The notes under the pieces are model-generated. The model did no database searches. It saw nothing but the letters and a program-made list of their open reading frames with translations, and was not told where the DNA came from. From NCBI GenBank assembly GCA_002372505.1, contig DFGY01000029.1, positions 1 to 13,716 of the forward strand: DNA of 13,716 nucleotides, given 5' to 3'. Source of the stretch: Firmicutes bacterium UBA3738. GTDB lineage: Bacteria; Bacillota; Clostridia; Peptostreptococcales; Anaerovoracaceae. The position numbers and the translations under genes were made by a program. How positions within the stretch are numbered: the stretch's first letter is position 1; every line of letters begins with the position of its first letter. Below are positions 1 to 5,858 of this stretch, piece by piece.

Positions 1-32
1 TACAAGTTAGCCCCTACTCGATTTAAAAAGAA

Positions 33-165
33 GGACGGGATACTGTATTTATAGACCCGCTCTCGCTTCAGTTGTCACGTAGCGGCACTAAGCTCATACT
101 TCGTTTACACTCGTATTCGCTAAGTGCCGACGTTCCAAAGAGTCTCTAAATACAGTATCCCGTCC
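33..165. repeat. Foldback (MITE- or REP-like) element with 24-bp inverted ends
   Basis: The ends at 33-56 and 142-165 are inverted repeats matching at 23 of 24 positions; the left arm begins GGACGGGATACTG. A second nested inverted repeat (CGGCACTAAGC at 83-93 and GCTAAGTGCCG at 119-129, one mismatch) lies inside, so either strand can fold into a long hairpin with an inner arm. There is no open reading frame in it. The flanks show no obvious target-site duplication. It looks like a small non-autonomous mobile or intergenic palindromic element; family identity is not established. The stem ends in no U-tract, so a simple intrinsic terminator is less likely. Bases 1-32 show nothing recognisable. 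Confidence 0.75.
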
Positions 166-187
166 TATTACCAGAATACGGCAAAAG

Positions 188-236
188 ATGACAAGAGAAC
201 CGTCCCCTTGTCATCAAAAAGCCTGTCCCCGTGAAA
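188..236. repeat. GTCCCC-type palindromic repeat
   Basis: ATGACAAG (188-195) and CTTGTCAT (207-214) form a perfect 8-bp inverted repeat around the core AGAACCGTCCC. A related module, CTGTCCCCGTGAAAC, follows at 223-237. On the minus strand the two modules read as a direct pair of GGGGACRG motifs. From memory, short repeats with GGGGACGGTTCT-like cores are dispersed in many clostridial genomes and give rise to spurious predicted peptides; assignment to that group is inference. The repeat fuses in frame to the L,D-transpeptidase gene downstream and creates a false upstream ATG. Confidence 0.6.
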
Positions 237-265
237 CGCTACTTTTAATAATTGTGTATATAGTG

Positions 266-271
266 TATAAT
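266..271 (+). promoter_or_regulatory. Candidate -10 box for the L,D-transpeptidase gene
   Basis: A perfect TATAAT lies 10 nt before the ATG at 281. The hexamer 17 bp further upstream (243-248, TTTTAA) is a poor -35 box, and there is no TGn extension. If used, transcription would start only a few bases before or at the start codon, giving an almost leaderless message. This is a weak prediction from consensus match alone. Confidence 0.35.
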
Positions 272-280
272 CTTGGTGTT

Positions 281-1675
281 ATGAAACACAAGGGAATTAT
301 TATTACGTTATTAATATTGATTATTGCTCTGGCTGTTGGCGGCTGGAAGTTTTTTGACATTTACAAGTATGCCAGAGTGCACGTTCCGAAGAATACAACG
401 GTAAATGGTGTGGATTGCTCGGACCTGTCCATTGCGGAGGCAAAGAAAAAGCTTACGGACCAGTGGAATGACAGGGATTTTGTCGTTAAGAACGGGGATA
501 ATGTAATAGGAAGGATTTCCGGCATTACCTACGAGTATGACATTGATAAGTCTCTTGAAAAGGTTACGAATATCGGAGCCATAAAAACCGTATACAGATA
601 TTTACGCGGCAAGAAGCATTCTTACAATTTCGACATGAAGATTGTGGGAACTCCGAAGGAGCTAAAAGGAGCCATAGGTAAGTTTAAGTTCCTGGACGCA
701 AAGTACAAGACCAAAACCAAGAATGCCTATGTGGATCTTTCCAACCACGACTTTAAGATTGTAAAGGAAGTCTATGGCGACAATATAGACAAGACCAGAT
801 TTATCAATAAGGTTAAAGAGGACATAGGAAAGGGCGACTTTGAACTTGATTACAAGGCTGCCGATTATTACGAGCTTCCGACTCTTAAGGAAGGGGATAA
901 GGAAATTGCAGACAGAAAAAAGTGGTGCGAAGAACATTTGGCCCAGAAGATTACGTATAAGTTCAGAGACGGTGAGGTAACTCTCAGCCCGAAGCAGTTA
1001 AACGATGTGCTCAGCTTTGATGATTCCGATAAAAAATCCGTAAAGGAAAAGCCTCTTAAAAAGCTGGTTCTGAAGCTGGCGGAAAATCACAACACCGCAT
1101 ATTCCACCAGAACCTTTAAGACCCACACCGGTGCAAAGATTTCCGTATCCGGTGGTGACTACGGGTGGATACTGAACCAGAAGGAAGAGGTTAAGCGCCT
1201 TAAGAAAATACTTGCCGACGGAAAAGATGTCACCCTGGATCCCAAGTATGCACAGAAGCCCTACTACACAGGAGACGGCAGCGACATAGGAAGCTCCTAC
1301 GCAGAGGTTGACCTGGGCGCTCAGCATCTCTATTTTTATAAAAACGGAAAGCTCATAATTGACTGCAATGTAGTATCGGGTAAAATTACCGACGGTCACG
1401 GCACTCCCGGCGGTGTATACAAGCTTGACTATAAGCAAAGGGACACTGTTCTCAGAGGCTTTAATACCGACGGAACAAAGTACGAAAGTCCCGTAAGCTA
1501 CTGGATGCCCTTTAACGGCGGCATAGGTCTGCACGACGCACCCTGGCGTAAAGCCTTCGGCGGCTCAATATACTACAGCAATGGCTCTCACGGATGTGTG
1601 AATATGCCGGTGGGTGCAGCAGCTACCGTGTTCGGTCAAATTGATGAAGGGTACCCCATAGTCGTATATTATTAA
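281..1675 (+). CDS. Membrane-anchored L,D-transpeptidase (YkuD domain)
   Basis: This is a cell-wall cross-linking enzyme that joins peptidoglycan stem peptides through 3-3 bonds or attaches other acceptors. From the ATG at 281 it has 464 residues. It begins with a short basic N-terminus and one hydrophobic segment (about residues 5-22, IIITLLILIIALAVGG), so the enzyme is probably anchored with its bulk outside the membrane. The middle (about 40-310) resembles the PG_binding_4 repeats found before YkuD domains in Bacillota; TTVNGVDCSDLS is typical. The C-terminal YkuD domain (about 340-464) has the catalytic signature: His418 (GLHDAP) and SHGCVNM with His437 and Cys439. An in-frame ATG at 188 would add 31 residues, but these are translated from the GTCCCC repeat, so I prefer 281. 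No Shine-Dalgarno is visible before 281, so the start is less certain than the product. The gene stands alone and converges on spoVG. Confidence 0.88.
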   Translation: MKHKGIIITLLILIIALAVGGWKFFDIYKYARVHVPKNTTVNGVDCSDLSIAEAKKKLTDQWNDRDFVVKNGDNVIGRISGITYEYDIDKSLEKVTNIGAIKTVYRYLRGKKHSYNFDMKIVGTPKELKGAIGKFKFLDAKYKTKTKNAYVDLSNHDFKIVKEVYGDNIDKTRFINKVKEDIGKGDFELDYKAADYYELPTLKEGDKEIADRKKWCEEHLAQKITYKFRDGEVTLSPKQLNDVLSFDDSDKKSVKEKPLKKLVLKLAENHNTAYSTRTFKTHTGAKISVSGGDYGWILNQKEEVKRLKKILADGKDVTLDPKYAQKPYYTGDGSDIGSSYAEVDLGAQHLYFYKNGKLIIDCNVVSGKITDGHGTPGGVYKLDYKQRDTVLRGFNTDGTKYESPVSYWMPFNGGIGLHDAPWRKAFGGSIYYSNGSHGCVNMPVGAAATVFGQIDEGYPIVVYY

Positions 1676-1684
1676 ATTGACTAC

Positions 1685-1728
1685 AAAAAAACGAAGCGGC
1701 AAAATAAGAAATGCCCCTCGCTTTTTTT
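1685..1728. terminator. Two-way intrinsic terminator between the L,D-transpeptidase gene and spoVG
   Basis: An A7 tract, an imperfect stem and a T7 tract follow one another. AAGCGGC (1694-1700) pairs with GCC (1713-1715) and GCTT (1720-1723), leaving a 4-nt bulge and a 12-nt A/T-rich loop. The T7 run (1722-1728) would serve the plus-strand gene and the A7 run (1685-1691) the minus-strand spoVG. The location between two convergent stop codons supports the call; the bulged stem keeps confidence moderate. Confidence 0.6.
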
Positions 1729-1749
1729 AATCTCTATAATTTGGGAAGA

Positions 1750-2055
1750 CTAAAACTCCGCTTCCGGCTCCGGGGCCTCTGCGGGCTCTTCTCCCTTTTC
1801 CTCAAGTACCTTCTCGTATTCGGCGAAGATGGCTTCTTTAATACGATTACGAGTTTCTGATGTCAGAGGATGAGCTATGTCTCTGAAATCTCCTTCGTTC
1901 ATCTTTCTGCTGGGCATTGCAATGAAAAGACCGTTCTGACCGTCGATGATTTTTATATCGTGTACAACGAATTCATCATCGAAGGTGATGGAGACAACAG
2001 CTTTCATCTTTCCTTCATCTGTGATCTTGCGTATTCTGACATCTGTAATATTCAT
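1750..2055 (-). CDS. SpoVG family regulatory protein
   Basis: 101 residues, close to the usual 85-100. It is recognised by the family N-terminus MNITDVRIRKI, the central GLFIAMPSRKM and the DIAHPLTSETRNRI segment. SpoVG is a small site-specific DNA- and RNA-binding protein. In Bacillus it affects septation during sporulation, and in non-spore-forming Bacillota and other bacteria it is a broader regulator, so its presence does not prove sporulation. The C-terminus is a Glu/Pro/Ala-rich acidic tail (about residues 84-101), variable in the family. The start is fixed by an AGGAGG Shine-Dalgarno at 2064-2069, 8 nt before the ATG. It is transcribed away from murC. In Bacillus it lies in the same direction as glmU-prs, so here the gene is inverted relative to its usual neighbours. 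Confidence 0.95.
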   Translation of the reverse strand: MNITDVRIRKITDEGKMKAVVSITFDDEFVVHDIKIIDGQNGLFIAMPSRKMNEGDFRDIAHPLTSETRNRIKEAIFAEYEKVLEEKGEEPAEAPEPEAEF

Positions 2056-2111
2056 GTCCTAAACCTCCTGAGTGTGAATGGTTAATCATCATCCCTCATA
2101 CAGTTTTATTA

Positions 2112-2140
2112 ATTATAATCCTATCTGGACAGGTTGACAA
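2112..2140 (-). promoter_or_regulatory. spoVG promoter, sigma-A type
   Basis: On the minus strand TTGTCA (2135-2140) and a perfect TATAAT (2112-2117) are separated by 17 bp, close to the vegetative consensus. The -10 lies about 57 bp before the spoVG start. I looked for the sigma-H pattern known for Bacillus spoVG (AGGA -35, GAAT -10) and found no properly spaced pair. Confidence 0.75.
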
Positions 2141-2165
2141 GTTAAATTCGAAAAAATCCGACAAT

Positions 2166-2194
2166 TTGAAATGACAATAGTTATGTGTTATACT
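2166..2194 (+). promoter_or_regulatory. murC operon promoter, sigma-A type with extended -10
   Basis: TTGAAA (2166-2171), 17 bp, then TATACT (2189-2194) preceded by TG at 2186-2187, making an extended -10 (TGtTATACT). The expected transcript start is near 2201, giving a leader of about 20 nt that contains the GGGAGG ribosome site at 2211-2216. It is back-to-back with the spoVG promoter; the two -35 boxes are 25 bp apart. It is the only convincing promoter I found ahead of the eight-gene run to mazG. Confidence 0.75.
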
Positions 2195-2222
2195 ATCTGC
2201 GCAAAACTCTGGGAGGATACAA

Positions 2223-3647
2223 ATGATAGATTTTGAAAATATAAAGCAGGTTCACTGCATAGGCATTGGGGGCATAGGTCTGTCCGGCATTGCCGATATT
2301 TTAATATCCAGAGGTTATACTGTAACCGGATCGGATATGAACCAAAACGATACTGTAATGAGATTAATGGAAGAAGGCGCCAAAATAGTTCTCGGCCACA
2401 GAGCCAAGAATGTTGAAGGCGCTGATTTAGTTGTTTACACTGCAGCAATCGGCAGTGACAATCCGGAATACCTAAGAGCAAAAGAGCTGGGGATTCCCTG
2501 CGTGTCCAGGGCTGAAATGCTTGGTGAGCTCATGAAGGGCTACGAAACCAGCATTGCCGTTTCCGGCACTCACGGGAAGACTACAACCACTTCCATGGTA
2601 TCACTGATTCTGAAAAACGCAGGCAAGGATCCCACAATTCTGGTTGGCGGAAACCTTGAGGAAATAGGAGGCAACTCCAGCGTAGGTCACAGCGACTATT
2701 TTATTACAGAGGCCTGCGAATATGTGGACAGCTTCCTGCAGCTCAAACCTAAGATCGAAATAATACTCAACATAGATTCAGACCACCTGGACTACTTCAA
2801 GGATATCGACCACATTGTCAGATCCTTCGATGAATTTGCGGGACTTCTTCCCGAAGACGGTTTGCTCTTTGCATATAGCGCCAATCCCTTCGTAAGGAAG
2901 GTAATAAAGGGCAGGAAGAATGTAATCACTTACGGCCTTGACGAAAACAGCGACTATTACGCAGACGATCTGGAGTTCGATGAAGAAGGAAGACCCATAT
3001 TCACCGTGTACCACAAGGGCGAAGCCCTGTGCAGACTTCACCTGGCTATACCCGGCGAGCACAATTTGCTCAACGCTCTCGTTTCCGTGGCATGCTGCTA
3101 CACCCTGGGAGTGGATACGGATGTAATAGTCAGCACCCTTGAGAAATTCACAGGCACACAGAGACGTTTCGACATAATGGGTGAGACCAGGTCGGGAATG
3201 AGAATAATAGACGACTACGCTCATCATCCTACGGAAATCAGAGCCACACTTTCAGCGGCGTCAAAAATACATCACGATAAGCTGTGGTGCATTTTCCAGC
3301 CCCATACATACACAAGAACCATGGCTCTCTTCCATGAGTTCGGCGAGGCCTTTAAGGACGCGGACTTTGTGGTGCTGGCGGAAATATACGCGGCCAGAGA
3401 AAAGAATATTCATAAGCTAAGTTCAAAAGCTCTTGTCCGGGAAATCAAAAAAGACTATCCTGACAAGGATGTGTATTTCTTCGATGACTTTGAAGACATA
3501 GCTTCATTCGTATACAACAACGCTTCCCCGGAGGACCTGATTATAACCATGGGTGCAGGGGACGTGTACAAAATAGGTGAGATGATACTGGAGGCGGATG
3601 CAATGACAGTCCAGGCGAAAGTTAGAGGTAAAAAAATCAATGACTGA
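2223..3647 (+). CDS. murC: UDP-N-acetylmuramate--L-alanine ligase
   Basis: A cytoplasmic ATP-dependent ligase that adds L-alanine to UDP-MurNAc, the first step of the peptidoglycan stem peptide. 474 residues, normal for the family. The N-terminal Rossmann-like domain has GIGGIGLSG (residues 14-22). The central ATPase domain has the Mur P-loop SGTHGKTTTT with Lys119 and Thr120, then EACEYVDSF and NIDSDHLDYF. The C-terminal domain carries DDYAHHP (330-336) and FQPHTYTRT, both characteristic of MurC rather than MurD/E/F. The start follows GGGAGG by 6 nt. It leads the operon and overlaps the next gene by 8 bp, suggesting translational coupling to the GlmU-like acetyltransferase, another UDP-GlcNAc/peptidoglycan precursor function. 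murC is not at this place in Bacillus. Confidence 0.97.
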   Translation: MIDFENIKQVHCIGIGGIGLSGIADILISRGYTVTGSDMNQNDTVMRLMEEGAKIVLGHRAKNVEGADLVVYTAAIGSDNPEYLRAKELGIPCVSRAEMLGELMKGYETSIAVSGTHGKTTTTSMVSLILKNAGKDPTILVGGNLEEIGGNSSVGHSDYFITEACEYVDSFLQLKPKIEIILNIDSDHLDYFKDIDHIVRSFDEFAGLLPEDGLLFAYSANPFVRKVIKGRKNVITYGLDENSDYYADDLEFDEEGRPIFTVYHKGEALCRLHLAIPGEHNLLNALVSVACCYTLGVDTDVIVSTLEKFTGTQRRFDIMGETRSGMRIIDDYAHHPTEIRATLSAASKIHHDKLWCIFQPHTYTRTMALFHEFGEAFKDADFVVLAEIYAAREKNIHKLSSKALVREIKKDYPDKDVYFFDDFEDIASFVYNNASPEDLIITMGAGDVYKIGEMILEADAMTVQAKVRGKKIND

Positions 3648-4311
3648 TTATAGAGAGATTAACAAAAAGTATGAGGAAGAGGGAGTACGTTTCATAGACC
3701 CATCCCAGGTTTACATTGATGGCAATGTAAAAATCGGAAAGGGTACTGTTATATATCCCTGTGTTGTAATTGAGGGAGATGTAACTATAGGTGAAGATTG
3801 CTTAATAGGGCAGAATTCGAGAATCGTAGATTCAACCATAGCAGACGGAGTGGAAATACAAAGCTCCCACATTCTCGAAAGCACCATTGGAGAGAAGACA
3901 AAGGTGGGTCCCTTTGCCTATCTCAGACCAAATTCCCATGTGGGAGCGGAGTGCAAGGTCGGCGACTTTGTGGAGGTTAAAAATTCCACCATGGGAGACG
4001 GAAGCAAAGCTTCACATCTTTCCTACATTGGTGACTCCGATGTGGGGAATGGAGTAAATATCGGCTGCGGTGTCGTCTTTGTAAATTACGACGGCAAGAA
4101 CAAACATAGATCAACCGTTGGCGACGGATCCTTCATAGGATGCAACGCCAATCTTGTGTCGCCTATAAATGTGGGTGAAGGCTCCTATATAGCAGCCGGA
4201 TCCACGGTGACGGGGGATGTAGAATCCGGTGCGCTTTACGTTGCACGCAGCAGAGGAAGAACACTCAGTGGCTGGGTGAAAAAAAGAGGGCTGTTAGATA
4301 AGAAAAAATAA
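3640..4311 (+). CDS. GlmU C-terminal domain homologue: glucosamine-1-phosphate N-acetyltransferase, stand-alone
   Basis: 223 residues made almost entirely of hexapeptide repeats of the left-handed beta-helix fold (about 17-195). It matches the second half of GlmU: residues expected for acetyl transfer are present at Arg96 (YLRPNSH), Lys114 (VEVKNS), His126 and Tyr129 (SKASHLSYIGD), Asn149 (VNYDGKNK) and Lys155. The C-terminal arm keeps an Arg (203) and the GW motif. The predicted reaction is acetyl-CoA-dependent acetylation of GlcN-1-P. The N-terminal uridylyltransferase half of normal GlmU (about 450 residues, GxGTRMxS motif) is absent, and the upstream DNA encodes murC, so it was not lost by a local frameshift. 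UDP-GlcNAc formation therefore needs a separate pyrophosphorylase. The start lies within the murC end, preceded by AGAGG. Position before prs matches glmU in Bacillus. A different acceptor substrate cannot be excluded. Confidence 0.85.
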   Translation: MTDYREINKKYEEEGVRFIDPSQVYIDGNVKIGKGTVIYPCVVIEGDVTIGEDCLIGQNSRIVDSTIADGVEIQSSHILESTIGEKTKVGPFAYLRPNSHVGAECKVGDFVEVKNSTMGDGSKASHLSYIGDSDVGNGVNIGCGVVFVNYDGKNKHRSTVGDGSFIGCNANLVSPINVGEGSYIAAGSTVTGDVESGALYVARSRGRTLSGWVKKRGLLDKKK

Positions 4312-4323
4312 GCGGAGGACAAA

Positions 4324-5274
4324 ATGAAAAACGGTTACTTTCCAGAGTACAAAATTTTTACCGGTAATGCACATCCTAAACTGGCTGAGGAAATTGCCTC
4401 GATAATGGGCAAGCCTCTGGGCAAGAATGTTGTTCAGAAATTCAGCGATGGAGAAATCTCCGTCAATCTGCAGGAAACTGTTCGCGGTGTGGATGCATAC
4501 ATCATCCAGCCCACATGCGATCCTGTAAACGACAATCTTATGGAGATCCTTATTATGATTGACTCCATGAAGAGAGCATCTGCAGGAAGAATCAATGCAG
4601 TAATTCCCTACTACGGATATGCCAGACAGGACAGAAAGGCTAAGGCCAGAGATCCCATTACATCAAAGCTTGTGGCTGACCTTCTCGTTGCGGCAGGCGC
4701 TGACAGAGTTGTAACCATGGATCTTCACGCAGCGCAGATACAGGGATATTTCAACATCCCGGTGGATCACCTTCTGGGAATGCCGGTGCTCATCGACTAC
4801 TTCAAGAAGAAGGATATTGAGAATCTAGTTGTAGTATCACCGGACCACGGCAGCGTGACCCGCGCAAGAAATATGGCTGAGCCTCTGAACAGTCCCATTG
4901 CAATAGTGGACAAGAGAAGACCGGAGCCAAACAAGAGTGAAATAATGAATATTATCGGTGACATTGAAGGAAAGAACTGCGTCATCGTAGACGATATGAT
5001 CGATACGGCAGGTACAATTGTAAACGCAGGAAAAGCCCTTATGGAAATGGGTGCCACCAGCGTTTCCGCATGCTGTACTCACGGCGTACTGTCCGGACCG
5101 GCTCTTGAGAGACTGGAGGACAGTCCCTTTGAGGAAGTGGTACTCCTTAATACCATTCCAATAGAAGAAGAAAAGATATTACCAAAGTTTAAGCTTCTCA
5201 GCGTTGCACCTCTCTTTGCAGAGGCAATGATGAGAATTCACACAAACACTTCTGTAAGCAAGCTGTTTGCTTAG
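4324..5274 (+). CDS. prs: Ribose-phosphate pyrophosphokinase (PRPP synthase), class I
   Basis: Makes 5-phosphoribosyl-1-pyrophosphate from ribose 5-phosphate and ATP for purine, pyrimidine, His, Trp and NAD synthesis. 316 residues, as in typical bacterial class I enzymes. Visible motifs: FSDGEISVNLQETVRG, YYGYARQDRKAKARDPITS (ATP and flexible-loop region), DLHAAQIQGYF with His135, VVSPDHGSVTRAR, the KRRPEPN catalytic loop, and the PRPP-binding loop VIVDDMIDTAGT (220-231). The start is set by GGAGG at 4314-4318, 5 nt before the ATG. It lies 12 bp after the GlmU-like gene and 8 bp before pth, the same order as in Bacillus except that ctc between prs and pth is missing. Confidence 0.98.
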   Translation: MKNGYFPEYKIFTGNAHPKLAEEIASIMGKPLGKNVVQKFSDGEISVNLQETVRGVDAYIIQPTCDPVNDNLMEILIMIDSMKRASAGRINAVIPYYGYARQDRKAKARDPITSKLVADLLVAAGADRVVTMDLHAAQIQGYFNIPVDHLLGMPVLIDYFKKKDIENLVVVSPDHGSVTRARNMAEPLNSPIAIVDKRRPEPNKSEIMNIIGDIEGKNCVIVDDMIDTAGTIVNAGKALMEMGATSVSACCTHGVLSGPALERLEDSPFEEVVLLNTIPIEEEKILPKFKLLSVAPLFAEAMMRIHTNTSVSKLFA

Positions 5275-5282
5275 GAGAATAC

Positions 5283-5858
5283 ATGTACGTTATAGTAGGA
5301 CTTGGCAATCCCGGTCTTAAGTACGCAAAGACGAGACACAATATGGGCTTCATGGCCGTTGACCGTCTTGCAGAAATAATCGGAGCCAAGGTGAACAAGT
5401 TAAAATTCAAATCCAAGGTCGGTGATGGAAATATTGCCGGCCATAAGGTTGTGCTTGTAAAGCCTCAGACATATATGAACCTGTCCGGTCATGCGGTGCG
5501 GGAGATTATGGATTTTTACAAGGTGGATCACGACCATTTAATAGTTATTTATGATGACCTGGATATTGATACCGGAAGCATACGCATAAGAGCCAAGGGC
5601 AGCGCCGGCACTCACAACGGAATGAAGTCCATTGTAGGCCAGCTTGGCTACGATGACTTCCCCCGAATCAGAGTGGGCATCGGCAATGAAAGACAGAATA
5701 ATAGACAGGGCGACACCATCGGCTTTGTAATAGGCAAGGTCGCAAAGGAAGACAAGAAAGTCCTGCAGGATTCAATAGACAGGGCAGCTAAATCTGCTAT
5801 TTCCATTATTGAGGAAGGTGTGGATAGAGCGATGAACAGGTACAATGGCAATAACTAA
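5283..5858 (+). CDS. pth: Peptidyl-tRNA hydrolase
   Basis: Releases peptides from tRNA after premature drop-off, recycling tRNA in the cytoplasm. 191 residues, the usual size. Family residues are all present: Asn9 in GLGNPG, catalytic His19 in TRHNMGF, Asn66 in KPQTYMNLSG, Asp91 in IYDDLD, and His111-Asn112 in SAGTHNGMKSI. The ribosome site AGGAG (5273-5277) overlaps the prs stop codon, and the ATG follows 5 nt later. The end overlaps mfd by 14 bp. This is the gene called spoVC in Bacillus. With rqcP at the far end of the cluster, two products dealing with stalled or aborted translation lie in the same neighbourhood. Confidence 0.97.
   Translation: MYVIVGLGNPGLKYAKTRHNMGFMAVDRLAEIIGAKVNKLKFKSKVGDGNIAGHKVVLVKPQTYMNLSGHAVREIMDFYKVDHDHLIVIYDDLDIDTGSIRIRAKGSAGTHNGMKSIVGQLGYDDFPRIRVGIGNERQNNRQGDTIGFVIGKVAKEDKKVLQDSIDRAAKSAISIIEEGVDRAMNRYNGNN

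Noticed and set aside
188..280. N-terminal 31-residue extension of the L,D-transpeptidase
   Set aside because: It is translated from a palindromic GTCCCC repeat and precedes a normal basic-plus-hydrophobic N-terminus that starts at 281.
1..280. CRISPR or riboswitch at the left end
   Set aside because: There is a single inverted repeat pair with no regularly spaced direct repeats, and no conserved aptamer motif I can recognise.
998..1534. 178-codon open frame on the minus strand
   Set aside because: It lies wholly antisense to the YkuD gene, has no ribosome site and no recognisable domain.
1870..2085. 71-codon plus-strand frame over spoVG
   Set aside because: It is antisense to a clearly recognised SpoVG with a good ribosome site.
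2080..2170. Sigma-H promoter for spoVG as in Bacillus
   Set aside because: AGGA- and GAAT-like words occur but not in the right order and spacing; a consensus-like sigma-A promoter is present instead.
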